From contig NZ_FPAA01000004.1 of the NCBI RefSeq assembly GCF_900116235.1, positions 248,001 to 312,000 on the forward strand: a DNA stretch of 64,000 nucleotides, given 5' to 3'. The position numbers and the translations under genes are program-made. Shown in pieces: positions 1 through 8,249 of this stretch. Each line of letters starts with the position of its first letter. Within the stretch, counting starts at the first letter, position 1. The notes beneath the pieces were generated by a model, which saw only the letters and a program-made list of their open reading frames with translations, was not told the origin of the DNA and did not search any database. The stretch comes from Marininema halotolerans (GTDB lineage: Bacteria > Bacillota > Bacilli > Thermoactinomycetales > DSM-45169).

Positions 1-245
1 TTGAGTCAGCAGGGATCAATACGGTAAAAGTAACCCTCTATCTACAAGTCACCAATGAAATTGGTACCTTAGTCCCTCTTACCAAGGAAAAAGATATCAA
101 AGTAAAATACCATTATCCTATTGCTTCACAAACGATGATGGGAGAAGTTCCCGAAAATTATTATTACTATAATAACAATGGAAAGAATCAAGGCATGGAA
201 GGGCCGATCCCTGTCGTGCCGTCAAACGGAACGAGAAAGAATTAA
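1..245 (+). CDS. C-terminal end of an unrecognised protein (5' partial)
   Basis: An open frame enters from the left edge (first full codon at base 3) and stops with TAA at 243-245, giving about 80 residues. It contains a beta-rich stretch (SAGINTVKVTLYLQVTNEIG, then a KVKYHYPI element) followed by a low-complexity Tyr/Asn/Gly tail (ENYYYYNNNGKNQG). The composition suggests an exported or envelope protein with an extracellular C-terminus. I do not recognise the family, and its start lies outside the window. Confidence 0.6.
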   Translation, partial: ESAGINTVKVTLYLQVTNEIGTLVPLTKEKDIKVKYHYPIASQTMMGEVPENYYYYNNNGKNQGMEGPIPVVPSNGTRKN

Positions 246-263
246 GTAAGGGATAACGAACGC

Positions 264-294
264 AAAAAAAGTAGCGATACCCGGTGTCGCTACT
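264..294 (-). terminator. Hairpin with U-tract on the minus strand
   Basis: A stem of about 11 bp (AGTAGCGATACC paired with GGTGTCGCTACT, one wobble) is flanked on its left by seven A, which read as a U-run on the minus strand. It lies between the convergent partial gene ending at 245 and the DUF1801 gene ending at 468. Confidence 0.5.
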
Positions 295-350
295 TGATCT
301 CAAGTCATTTATATTTATTGTAATTAATCTGACGGGCTGGTTGTTATAAC

Positions 351-394
351 AAAAACACCTTGAGTTGCTCCCTATGCAATCTCAAGGTGTTTTT
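351..394. terminator. Bidirectional terminator; first copy of a repeated hairpin
   Basis: The perfect arms AAAACACCTTGAG and CTCAAGGTGTTTT enclose a 16-base loop, with A and T runs on both sides, so it can end transcription in either direction. The loop plus right arm (TTGCTCCCTATGCAATCTCA and two more bases, 365-386) recurs exactly at 57539-57560, so this is also a dispersed repeat. Confidence 0.75.
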
Positions 395-467
395 ATAATT
401 ACTGGGCAGATGGCCTCGAAATCTCCGGATGCTCCCTTTACCCTTAGAAGGAAAGGTTCAATCCATG

Positions 468-1127
468 TCATCCCTTATCGATAAACTTGTGCGAACCGTC
501 ACAGTTGGGCATTTTTTGCGAGTGACCACAGGTGCAATCATTTAATCCCTTTCCATCGAGAATTTGTTGGGTGTATTTTTCAATTCTGGACGATCGCGTT
601 TTGGATTGTTTTGCTTGAGAAAAATAACGAATATATACTCGTTGTCTTCCAGGTGTTAATGCTTCAAACGCCGTTTTCAAAGCAGGAATTTTATCGAATT
701 GATAGAGTAGCTCCTCAGGGATACTCAACTCCTTAGGCTTTTTTAGTTCCACTTCTAAACCGGCTTTTTCAACTTTAATCGCTTCATCAATATAAGCTTT
801 CAAGGTCATTTCCATGTCGATGATCTCCTGAACATGGGTAAACCGAATCTGACGGGCCGCCTGTACATTTTCCGTCTGTTGGATGAGTATCCCCTGGGCA
901 TCTTGTAATAAAACCCCTTTATAAAATAGAAGCGCACAATATTCTTTAAAGCCATGGATTAAAACGATGTTCTTCTTCTCAAAGGTGTAACAAGGATGCT
1001 TCCATTTAAATTCTTCGGTCAGATCACAGTCCAGTACAATCTTTCTTAACGCCTCAAATTCTTTCTTCCATTTATCGGCCTTATTTAAAAAATCGTCAAC
1101 CTTCGGATTCAGTTTACTAGGGGTCAT
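468..1127 (-). CDS. YdeI/DUF1801-family protein with C-terminal CDGSH motif
   Basis: A protein of 219 residues. The N-terminal 130 residues are a DUF1801-type domain (KVDDFLNKADKWKKEFEALR, then the KWKHPCYTF and LLFYKG elements). The next part is a YdeI/OmdA-like helical segment (ALTPGRQRVYIRYFSQAKQ). The last 25 residues hold C-x-C-x2-S-x3-P-x-C-D-G-S-H, the complete ligand pattern of CDGSH [2Fe-2S] proteins. The start at 1127 is preceded by GAGAGGTG at good spacing; the frame stays open upstream to 1370 but that part resembles no protein. Function is unknown; a redox or Fe-S role is inferred from the motif only. Single gene, hairpins on both sides. Confidence 0.85.
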   Translation of the reverse strand: MTPSKLNPKVDDFLNKADKWKKEFEALRKIVLDCDLTEEFKWKHPCYTFEKKNIVLIHGFKEYCALLFYKGVLLQDAQGILIQQTENVQAARQIRFTHVQEIIDMEMTLKAYIDEAIKVEKAGLEVELKKPKELSIPEELLYQFDKIPALKTAFEALTPGRQRVYIRYFSQAKQSKTRSSRIEKYTQQILDGKGLNDCTCGHSQKMPNCDGSHKFIDKG

Positions 1128-1401
1128 CTGAATAACACCTCTCTTCAATGGTTGATCGCTAAATGAGGCAGTCCTCTGCTTTCCCCAGAATATACCACCG
1201 GTATGTTTCTTCGCAACAACATCATCGAAGGAAGGGGGAGATCGGTCCCGATGCATCCCTATCATTGAAATCGCAATTTCCCTCGATCGAATGCAGCGTG
1301 TGTTGAAATATCTTGGCAGGTTATCGAATAGCCAATCCGAAATAAATAAACTAGTTTGCAACACAGACATTATCCGCTTTTCAAATCAACGAATTCTATA
1401 A

Positions 1402-1449
1402 AGAAAACGCTTTGACGCCCAGGTGTGAAGGGATGTCAAAGCGTTTTCT
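1402..1449 (-). terminator. Terminator of the terC gene
   Basis: The 15-bp perfect stem AGAAAACGCTTTGAC/GTCAAAGCGTTTTCT stands just after the terC stop at 1460. Confidence 0.7.
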
Positions 1450-1459
1450 GGAGAGGACC

Positions 1460-2125
1460 TTATTGTTGATTCTTTTTCTTTGTATAATGACCCGCTAGTA
1501 AGACGGTAGCCACAATCAGTAGAATGAGTCCCCATTTAAGAATCGGTTGCTCGGCAAAAAATAGACGAGTTAAACGGTCATCGGTTACCATTTTACCTGC
1601 TGTATAAGCGAGTACGCCTGCTCCGATGGAGATGATCATCGGAAATTTTTCGATCCATTTTAAGATGACGGTGCTACCCCAGACGACGATTGGAATGCTG
1701 ATTAACAATCCAAGGATGACAAGCAGGTAGTTACTGTGCGATGCACCGGCTACAGCGATTACATTATCAAGCCCCATTACTGCATCCGCGATGATGATGG
1801 TTTGAATGGCTCCCAGGGTACTTTGTGCTGCTTTTACCTCGGGATCACTCTCTTCAATGAGCAGTTTGTAGGCGATCCAGATGAGTATGAGTCCACCAAC
1901 GAGAAGAAGGCCAGGAATTTTAAGTAGCCAAACAACGGCCAGAGTTGCTAAGGCGCGGATAACGACGGCGCCAATGGTCCCCCATAGGATAACTAATTTT
2001 TGTTTGTCTTTAGGCAAGTTGCGTGCTGCGAGCCCAATCACGATGGCATTGTCGCCAGCTAAAACTAAATCAATAATAACAATGGTAAGAAGTGCTTGGA
2101 AAAACGCGAGTGAAAAGAGTTCCAT
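1460..2125 (-). CDS. TerC family integral membrane protein (YkoY type)
   Basis: A 221-residue polytopic membrane protein with the TerC signature IDLVLAGDNAIVIGLAARNL near residue 20 and the second half-repeat DAVMGLDNVIAVAGA near residue 110; the acidic residues of both repeats are intact. About seven hydrophobic segments are visible. Bacillus TerC proteins (YkoY, MeeF/MeeY) export manganese or help metallate exoenzymes; that role is supported here by the manganese-type riboswitch in its leader. The start at 2125 is chosen because AGAGG lies eight bases upstream and the family begins with MELFS-like sequence; the frame open to 2233 runs through the riboswitch. Confidence 0.93.
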   Translation of the reverse strand: MELFSLAFFQALLTIVIIDLVLAGDNAIVIGLAARNLPKDKQKLVILWGTIGAVVIRALATLAVVWLLKIPGLLLVGGLILIWIAYKLLIEESDPEVKAAQSTLGAIQTIIIADAVMGLDNVIAVAGASHSNYLLVILGLLISIPIVVWGSTVILKWIEKFPMIISIGAGVLAYTAGKMVTDDRLTRLFFAEQPILKWGLILLIVATVLLAGHYTKKKNQQ

Positions 2126-2170
2126 CCAATTTAACCTCTTTCTACACAGTATTTTAGAGTGATAAGAACA

Positions 2171-2292
2171 AACAAAAAGACCCTTACCAAATAACGGTAA
2201 AGGTCTTGCTAACAACACAATGGTTGCCAACAAAGCCGGGGGTTGATCCCCGTAATGACGACTTTGTTGTATCAGCTACTCCCCTTTAAAGG
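2171..2292 (-). ncRNA. yybP-ykoY (manganese) riboswitch with terminator platform
   Basis: On the minus strand the leader reads AAAGGGGAGUAGC, then ACAACAAAGUCGUCAUUACG, then CCGGCUUUGUUGGCAA and GCAAGACCUUUACCG, which are the conserved blocks of the yybP-ykoY aptamer in order. AAAGG at 2283-2287 can pair with CCUUU near 2199-2203 to close P1. The same CCUUUACC also forms a terminator stem (GACCTTTACC with GGTAAGGGTC, followed by TTTTTG) at 2171-2207. Ligand-stabilised P1 would therefore open the terminator. In known members Mn2+ binding turns expression on, so terC should be manganese-induced. Confidence 0.93.
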
Positions 2293-2461
2293 AAGGAAAC
2301 TTCTATTCGTTTATTCTTACCCTCATACTATGCCACATTACCAATCACGTCAAGTGACTAATCTGTGTACGGCAAGTACAAGGGAATGGGCGGCTAATTT
2401 GTGCCATCATGTAAAGCTGTACATAGGATGGAGGAGGTGATTTATCTATTGAGAGGAGTGA

Positions 2462-3208
2462 ATGGATGTGAAAGGAGTGATCCTGGCAGGGGGAACAGGG
2501 TCTCGTCTATTCCCTTTAACGCAGGTTACTAATAAACATTTGCTTCCTGTAGGAAGATATCCCATGATTTATCATCCGTTGTTTCGGATTATTGAGTGTG
2601 GTATCCGAGATATTTTGATCGTCACTGGACGAGAACATATGGGGGATGTTGTTCGTCTGTTAGGAAGTGGTGCGCGTTTTAACGCTCGATTCACCTATAA
2701 AGTACAAGATCAACCGGGTGGCATAGCACAGGCACTTGCGTTAGCAGAAGATTTTGCTGGTTCTGAGCGGATCCTTACCATCCTAGGTGACAACGTTTTT
2801 GAAGACTCTCTCGTTCCTTTTATCACCTCCTATAAGGAACAGCAGGAGGGAGCAAAGCTATTGTTAAAAAAGGTGGATCATCCCGAACGATTTGGTGTAG
2901 CCGAGGTGGATGGAGAGAAGATTCTACGGATTATTGAGAAGCCGACTAAGCCAACCAGTTCCATGTGCGTGACAGGTATCTATCTCTTCGATTCCCAGGT
3001 ATTTAACTATGTTAAAAAGTTAGTGCCTTCTGAACGTGGTGAATTTGAAGTGACAGATATTAATAATTTATATATTCAACACAGCCAGCTTACTTTCGAT
3101 GTTCTTCAGGGATGGTGGACGGATGCAGGTACCCCCGAATCGCTCTTACGGGCCAATCAATATGCTCGTCAAACCGACCTTACCTTCTCGATGAAGGAGG
3201 AAACATGA
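2462..3208 (+). CDS. rfbA: Glucose-1-phosphate thymidylyltransferase, short SpsI type
   Basis: A 248-residue nucleotidyltransferase that makes dTDP-glucose from glucose-1-phosphate and dTTP. Visible motifs are the nucleotide loop GGTGSRLFPLT (10-20) with NKHLLPVG after it, QPGGIAQAL, the metal site LGDNVFED, the EKPTKP block and WWTDAGTPESLLRAN. It lacks the last 40-50 residues of the 290-residue RmlA form, as does Bacillus subtilis SpsI. GAGAGGAGTGA precedes the ATG. It opens an operon whose first four genes make dTDP-rhamnose, and its stop overlaps the next start (ATGA). A second strong Shine-Dalgarno (GGAGGAGGTGA, about 2430) serves an out-of-frame TTG and may be a short leader frame. Confidence 0.93.
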   Translation: MDVKGVILAGGTGSRLFPLTQVTNKHLLPVGRYPMIYHPLFRIIECGIRDILIVTGREHMGDVVRLLGSGARFNARFTYKVQDQPGGIAQALALAEDFAGSERILTILGDNVFEDSLVPFITSYKEQQEGAKLLLKKVDHPERFGVAEVDGEKILRIIEKPTKPTSSMCVTGIYLFDSQVFNYVKKLVPSERGEFEVTDINNLYIQHSQLTFDVLQGWWTDAGTPESLLRANQYARQTDLTFSMKEET

Positions 3209-4176
3209 TGCGCAGAGTCTTGGTGACGGGCGGTGCTGGTTTTATAGGGAGTCATTATGTTCATCATCTACTTTCTTCCCATTCCGACATTGAAGTAATT
3301 AACGCCGATGCGCTCACATACTCTGCCAATTTACAGAGCTTAGCTGATATTGAATTGGATCCGCGTTATCGCTTTATACAAGTGGATTTAGCCAATCAGC
3401 AAGAGGTCGAAGAATTGTTTGCGAATCCAATTGATGAAGTGGTTCACTTTGCTGCAGAGAGTCATGTGGATCGTAGCATTCAAGGTGCTGAAGCTTTTAT
3501 TCGTTCGAATATATTAGGAACCTATCGCTTATTAGAAGCGATTCGACATGCTGGAAACCTTCAAAAAATGATTCATATTTCGACGGATGAAGTATACGGT
3601 AGCATCATGCAAGGGCGTACCAAAGAGGGAGAAGCTTTAGCTCCGGGGAATCCCTATTCCGCAAGTAAAGCCGGATCGGATTTACTTTGCTTGGCCTATT
3701 TCAATACCTATCAAACTCCTGTCGTCCTCACCCGCTGTACCAATAACTATGGCCCATGGCAACATCCGGAGAAGTTTATTCCCAAATCCATTCTTCATGC
3801 CTTGGAAAATCAGCCTCTTCCTTTGTATGGGACAGGGACACAAGAGCGGGATTGGATCCATGTGACGGATCACTGCATGGGGGTCGACCGTGTAAGGGAA
3901 GCCGGTCGTGTCGGTGAAGTCTATCACATCGGTGCCGAGCAACCCGTTTCTAACCGATGGATTGCTGAAAACATTCTGGACCAACTTGGGAAACCTCACT
4001 CATTGATCCAGCATACGAAGGATCGTCTTGGTCATGATTACCGTTATTCCTTGCAAACCACCAAGATGCGTGAGGAACTCGGCTGGGAACCTTTGATCTC
4101 CTTAGAACAAGGGTTAAAGGAGACGGTGGCATGGTATCGGCAACGGTGGGAGAGAGGAGAGGGCAACGCATCATGA
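3205..4176 (+). CDS. rfbB: dTDP-glucose 4,6-dehydratase
   Basis: A 323-residue extended SDR enzyme converting dTDP-glucose to dTDP-4-keto-6-deoxyglucose with bound NAD+. It shows the Rossmann motif GGAGFIGSH (9-17), the catalytic STDEVYG (126-132, with the Asp-Glu pair specific for dehydratases), and YSASK (151-155). The start at 3205 follows AAGGAGG and overlaps the rfbA stop by four bases; the frame open further upstream lies inside rfbA. SpsJ is the spore-polysaccharide equivalent in Bacillus subtilis. The stop overlaps the next start (ATGA). Confidence 0.95.
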   Translation: MMRRVLVTGGAGFIGSHYVHHLLSSHSDIEVINADALTYSANLQSLADIELDPRYRFIQVDLANQQEVEELFANPIDEVVHFAAESHVDRSIQGAEAFIRSNILGTYRLLEAIRHAGNLQKMIHISTDEVYGSIMQGRTKEGEALAPGNPYSASKAGSDLLCLAYFNTYQTPVVLTRCTNNYGPWQHPEKFIPKSILHALENQPLPLYGTGTQERDWIHVTDHCMGVDRVREAGRVGEVYHIGAEQPVSNRWIAENILDQLGKPHSLIQHTKDRLGHDYRYSLQTTKMREELGWEPLISLEQGLKETVAWYRQRWERGEGNAS

Positions 4177-5030
4177 AGGTTTGGGTAACGGGTGCAGGGG
4201 GTCAGTTAGGAAAGGATATGGTGCGAATCCTTGGAACATCCCATCAAACTGTCGGCTTTAGTCGATTGGGATGGGATGTAGCGCAATCTGGTATCAGTCA
4301 AAAGCTACTAGCCATGGATCCGCCTGATGTTGTGATCCACTGTGCAGCATTTACGCAGGTGGACGGAAGTGAGGAAAACCAAAGAGAAGCTTTTCGGGTG
4401 AATACCTGGGGAACCCATCAGCTGGCGCAGTCATGTAGAGTGTTAGGAATTCGGTTGGTCTATATCAGTACGGATTACGTATTTAGCGGTGAAAAGGCAA
4501 TCGGATATGTCGAAAGTGATTGGCCAGCACCCATCAATGTATATGGCAAAACCAAAGCGATGGGTGAAAATTGGGTGAGAAAACGTTGTCCCAATCATTT
4601 AATTCTTCGCACTGCTTGGGTATATGGCCATGGAGGAAGTAATTTTCCTAAGGGGATTATGCAACGGGCGAAGCAAGGGGAAGTTGTTCGAGTCGTGGAT
4701 GATCAAAGAGGTTCACCCACTTATACCGTGCATCTCGCAGAAAAGACAAAGGAACTGATTGAATCGCCATTGACAGGAACCTTTCACATTGCTGGAAGTG
4801 GCGATTGTACCTGGTACGAATTTGCTTCCGAGATATTTAGATACGCGGGATATTCTCCCGCCTCATTAGTACGAATCTCGAGTCAGGAGTTGGATCGAAA
4901 AGCCAAACGACCCTCCATATCGATTCTGCGCACCGAACGACTCCCTGAAAAAGGAGTGGACCCACTGACTCATTGGAAGGTCGGACTTGATGATTTTTTT
5001 GCTGAAAAGGCGGTGGTGAAAGATGATTAA
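4173..5030 (+). CDS. rfbD: dTDP-4-dehydrorhamnose reductase
   Basis: A 285-residue SDR that reduces dTDP-4-keto-L-rhamnose to dTDP-L-rhamnose with NAD(P)H. Motifs are TGAGGQLG (6-13), STDYVF (99-104) and the catalytic YGKTK (124-128), followed by the family block LRTAWVYG and the C-terminal DDQRGSPTYT. The start at 4173 has GAGGAGAGGG upstream and overlaps the rfbB stop. It corresponds to SpsK. The reductase precedes the epimerase gene, as in spsK-spsL, and both lie in one operon with eight-base overlap. Confidence 0.94.
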   Translation: MKVWVTGAGGQLGKDMVRILGTSHQTVGFSRLGWDVAQSGISQKLLAMDPPDVVIHCAAFTQVDGSEENQREAFRVNTWGTHQLAQSCRVLGIRLVYISTDYVFSGEKAIGYVESDWPAPINVYGKTKAMGENWVRKRCPNHLILRTAWVYGHGGSNFPKGIMQRAKQGEVVRVVDDQRGSPTYTVHLAEKTKELIESPLTGTFHIAGSGDCTWYEFASEIFRYAGYSPASLVRISSQELDRKAKRPSISILRTERLPEKGVDPLTHWKVGLDDFFAEKAVVKDD

Positions 5031-5478
5031 TGGTGTGGTTTTTAAAAAGTTAGTAAAGCATTGTGATGACCGAGGTACCTTCATGGAGATCCTGCGCGAT
5101 GATGAACACCTTCTGGAGCGATTTGGACAACTGTCCGCTTCACTTTCTTATCCCGGTGTGATCAAAGCGTTTCACTATCATGAGCAACAAGATGACCTCT
5201 GGTATTTTCCAGTAGGGAATGCACAGGTTGTCCTTCATGATCTAAGATCGGAGTCACCGTCGAAGGGAGAAACTGCAGTTTATTATATGGGAGAGGAGAA
5301 CCCCTCCTTATTGTTGATTCCGAAAGGGGTTGCACATGGGTATCGTGTGTTAGGGGAGAAACCCGCCATGATTGTTTATATTACAACCCGATCATACAAC
5401 CCAAAGGAACCCGACGAAATGCGCATCCCCTATGACGATCCAACGATTGGATTTACTTGGGAAACGCAGTATCGATGA
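5023..5478 (+). CDS. dTDP-4-dehydrorhamnose 3,5-epimerase family protein (SpsL type)
   Basis: A 151-residue cupin of the RmlC fold. It has DDRGTFMEILR near residue 14, the substrate-side AFHYHEQQDDLWYF (about 49-62), and IPKGVAHGYRVLG near residue 100 with the conserved glycine-rich turn. It is shorter than standard RmlC (about 180) and matches the SpsL group. It should catalyse the C3/C5 epimerisation between rfbB and rfbD steps. The start lies inside the rfbD end (eight-base overlap) after GGTGGTG; its stop overlaps the next ATG. Confidence 0.88.
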   Translation: MINGVVFKKLVKHCDDRGTFMEILRDDEHLLERFGQLSASLSYPGVIKAFHYHEQQDDLWYFPVGNAQVVLHDLRSESPSKGETAVYYMGEENPSLLLIPKGVAHGYRVLGEKPAMIVYITTRSYNPKEPDEMRIPYDDPTIGFTWETQYR

Positions 5479-6362
5479 AGATCTGGATTCTTCCTGATAA
5501 AAAATCCCTTCTCTCGTACCTACCCACAATGATTCAAGGTGAAGAAAAACCCACGATAGAACAAATGTTCTATCGTGATCGAGATGAAGGCGAAAATCAA
5601 AGTTTAGCTGCCTTTGTTGCCACAATTTCTCGCCTTCAAGGAAAAGGCCTTTCATTGCATTGGGTAGGTGATATTGATAACGATTCCCCATGGAAAAACC
5701 ATTTAACTGATCCCCTTATCCTTTACCTCGATTCTCTCCCTAAGGTGGTAGCGCCTCCATTTAGTAAGGCCGCCAAGGTAGTTGTCCCCTCTTATTATTT
5801 AAAGGAGAGGATGGAGCGAGGTGGCCTCTTTCCCCCTGAGACATTGGAACGATTACAGCCCATGCTGTCACCCGATACTCCTTCAATTTTGCGACAGGGA
5901 TCATCGAATAAGAAACCACGTCAACGTCGAAGATTGCTCGTGATTGAGGAGTATGTGACCAATCATGAGCGTCAAAGACTGCAGCGATGTGTCCGCACCG
6001 TGCAAAAACGAGGATTTCCCCATTTTCGCATGGTGACCATTCCCCTTATTCATCTCTTGCAAGGAAGGCCGATTCCGCCTGTTCATATGGTCTTCACTGG
6101 TGGGGAAGCATCCACTTCCCTCTCTTTATTTCATCTTGTACTGATGAATCAAGGGATCCCGATTATTACCACGGATCAGGGAGATCGGGGAGAGTGGGTC
6201 TTACATGGCCATACCGGCTACTTATTAGGGAAAAAGGATACAAAAAAAGACTGGAGTTACTATCTGACTTCGATGGTGAAAGATTCGACGATGCGCCGTG
6301 ATTTTGCGCAAAATGGTCACCTACTCATTGCGTGGTTGCGAGACCAACAAATGAAGGCCTGA
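5475..6362 (+). CDS. Divergent GT4-like glycosyltransferase
   Basis: A 295-residue protein. The C-terminal third has the layout of GT4 transferases: a phosphate-site-like TGGEASTSLSLFHLVLMNQG, then IPIITTDQGDRGEWVLHGHT and GYLLGKKDTKKDWSYYLTSM, ending with a helix like those that close GT4 proteins. The N-terminal half is poorly conserved and the usual EX7E pair is not clear, so it may be inactive, or a partner of the next enzymes. The ATG at 5475 overlaps the previous stop; an in-frame TTG at 5457 is the alternative start. Identification is by layout, not by a diagnostic motif. Confidence 0.7.
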   Translation: MKIWILPDKKSLLSYLPTMIQGEEKPTIEQMFYRDRDEGENQSLAAFVATISRLQGKGLSLHWVGDIDNDSPWKNHLTDPLILYLDSLPKVVAPPFSKAAKVVVPSYYLKERMERGGLFPPETLERLQPMLSPDTPSILRQGSSNKKPRQRRRLLVIEEYVTNHERQRLQRCVRTVQKRGFPHFRMVTIPLIHLLQGRPIPPVHMVFTGGEASTSLSLFHLVLMNQGIPIITTDQGDRGEWVLHGHTGYLLGKKDTKKDWSYYLTSMVKDSTMRRDFAQNGHLLIAWLRDQQMKA

Positions 6363-6378
6363 AAGTGGGGGAGGTTCT

Positions 6379-7143
6379 ATGGATCCGACAATTAGCATTG
6401 TGATCCCTATCCATGGACAGCTTCACTATACCAAGCAATGCCTAGCGGCAATTCATCGTTTTACTAAACTTCCCTATGAAGTGATTCTTGTCGATAATGG
6501 CTCTGCTAAAAAGACTGCGCAATTTGTAACGATTCAAGATCATCGGATGGGTGAGAGGGTACGAGGGTTGCGGAATGATGTTAACCGAGGGTTTGCAGCA
6601 AGCATGAACCAAGGGATGCGACAAGCAAAGGGGGACTATCTCGTTCTTCTCAACAATGATACGTTACCTTCGTATCGCTGGGCAGAACAACTTCTGGCAC
6701 CTTTTAGGCAAGATCCTTCCGTTGGAATGACAGGTCCGGTTTCCAACCGGGTAATTCCTGAACAAAAAATTAAAGTATCGATTACGCGCAGAAAAGCCAT
6801 TCACCGCTTTTGTCGACGGTTTAATCAAGCGAACCCCGCTCGGTGGCGAGAAAGCAAACGTCTTTCGGGATTTTGTTTGGCACTCCCTCGTCGGGTATGG
6901 CAACGAGTGGGCGAGTGGGATGAATGTTTTGGCCTTGGGACCTATGAAGATGATGATTATAGTTATCGCATTCGCAAAGAGGGTTTGCGGCTAATCGTTG
7001 CTGGTGATACGTATGTCCATCATTTTGGTAGCCGTAGCTTTCGCAAGCGGGGTAGTAAGGAGTTTTATAAAATCCTTGGACAAAATCGGCGGTATTTCCT
7101 CCGAAAGTGGAATCTATCGACGCCACCTGGGGGTCTCATCTAA
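6379..7143 (+). CDS. Family 2 glycosyltransferase
   Basis: A 254-residue GT-A transferase. It starts with TISIVIPIHGQLHYTKQCL, has DNGS near residue 39, NRGFAASMNQG, the metal-binding LLNNDT (DxD equivalent, about 93-98), the acceptor block LSGFCLALPRRVW and the base region TYEDDDYSYRIRKEG. It lacks membrane helices, so it works on the cytoplasmic face, probably adding a sugar such as rhamnose to a carrier-linked or protein-linked glycan. GGGGGAGG precedes the start. CgeD of Bacillus subtilis is a comparable spore-specific GT2. Confidence 0.9.
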   Translation: MDPTISIVIPIHGQLHYTKQCLAAIHRFTKLPYEVILVDNGSAKKTAQFVTIQDHRMGERVRGLRNDVNRGFAASMNQGMRQAKGDYLVLLNNDTLPSYRWAEQLLAPFRQDPSVGMTGPVSNRVIPEQKIKVSITRRKAIHRFCRRFNQANPARWRESKRLSGFCLALPRRVWQRVGEWDECFGLGTYEDDDYSYRIRKEGLRLIVAGDTYVHHFGSRSFRKRGSKEFYKILGQNRRYFLRKWNLSTPPGGLI

Positions 7144-7184
7144 TCGATATATTCGCTATCCTCTCTAGGAGGTGCACACATCGA

Positions 7185-8180
7185 GTGAAGGCCATCTTTC
7201 TACCAAGTACGATTCGAAAACCCTTTGCTTTTATCGATCATTGTATTGAAAAAACGCTGGACAAGGTGGGGGTTCACCCTTTGGTACACCTGCCGGGGAA
7301 GGGGTTTGCGAAAAGAATTCGCCAATCCATCCAACAATTTCAACCGGCCTTTTTATTGGCCAATTTAGGTTGCCGGTTAACCTCTCAGGAGCTAGAGGTG
7401 ATCCAATCCTTATCGATTCCTACGGTGATCTGGTATACGGATGATCCCTATGCAATTGATCAGTCGTTGACGACCTGCCGCTTCTTTGACTATATCTTTA
7501 CCAATGAAGAGGCGGCCATCTCCGTTTATCAAGGAGCCGGCTGCGACAATGTCTATCATCTTCCCCTAGCAACTTCTCTTCCCACCTTCACCCCACGAAA
7601 AATAGCTTTACGATACCAAAGTGATGTCCTGATACTTGGCTCTGCTTTTCTGAATCGGTTAGAGGAAGTGGATTTTCTTGCTAGGCGGCTTCCTTCATCC
7701 ACCTTAAAGATTGTTGGGCCAGGGTGGCGTAAACTTTCCAACTACCGTAGATTACAGGATCGGATTCGCGGGGGATGGGTTGATCCGAAGGAGGCCGCCC
7801 GGTATTACTCCGGGGCAAAAATTGTCCTCAACATTCACCGTGCTGCCAATGATCCACACCTGGGTCAGAATCGACAGGGGGTAGCAGCACTGACGCCAAA
7901 TAATCGCTTGTTTGAAATTGCCTCCTGTCGCGCCTATCAATTAATGAGCTACCGTCCAGGGATCACATCGCTTTTTGCGGGTGGTGAAATTGATACCTAT
8001 AATGGACGCGATGAACTCCCTGAACGCATTCGGACCTTGCTAAAGCAAGAAAAGTGGCGCCAGGAATCTGCTGAACGTGCGTGTGCCCTCACTTGGCAAC
8101 AGCACCGCTATGTTCATCGCATTCAGCGCATCCTCAAGGAACTACCATTCGAGTCGGTGAAGTGGAAATCCGCACGTTGA
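7185..8180 (+). CDS. cgeB: CgeB-family spore maturation glycosyltransferase
   Basis: A 331-residue protein with the CgeB layout: an N-terminal DUF3880-like half with IPTVIWYTDDPYAIDQS and YIFTNEEAAISVYQGAG, then a C-terminal GT half with VLNIHRAAND, TPNNRLFEIASCRAYQL and the end block ERIRTLLKQEKWRQESAE. CgeB belongs to the sigma-K cge genes that shape the spore crust. The GTG at 7185 is chosen because TAGGAGGTG lies about eleven bases upstream and the preceding frame overlaps the GT2 gene. The symbol reflects family membership. Confidence 0.85.
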   Translation: MKAIFLPSTIRKPFAFIDHCIEKTLDKVGVHPLVHLPGKGFAKRIRQSIQQFQPAFLLANLGCRLTSQELEVIQSLSIPTVIWYTDDPYAIDQSLTTCRFFDYIFTNEEAAISVYQGAGCDNVYHLPLATSLPTFTPRKIALRYQSDVLILGSAFLNRLEEVDFLARRLPSSTLKIVGPGWRKLSNYRRLQDRIRGGWVDPKEAARYYSGAKIVLNIHRAANDPHLGQNRQGVAALTPNNRLFEIASCRAYQLMSYRPGITSLFAGGEIDTYNGRDELPERIRTLLKQEKWRQESAERACALTWQQHRYVHRIQRILKELPFESVKWKSAR

Positions 8181-8249
8181 CTGGGTAAACGGGGTTTCCC
8201 CTCGCGAGGTAGATTCATATCGTGGCTGTGATAGGAGGTGTCGACGACA

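Noticed and set aside
1128-1370. N-terminal extension of the DUF1801 frame
   Set aside because: No family similarity and no ribosome site; the ATG at 1127 has one.
2243-2440. 65-codon plus-strand frame before rfbA
   Set aside because: It runs antisense through the riboswitch and has no protein-like composition.
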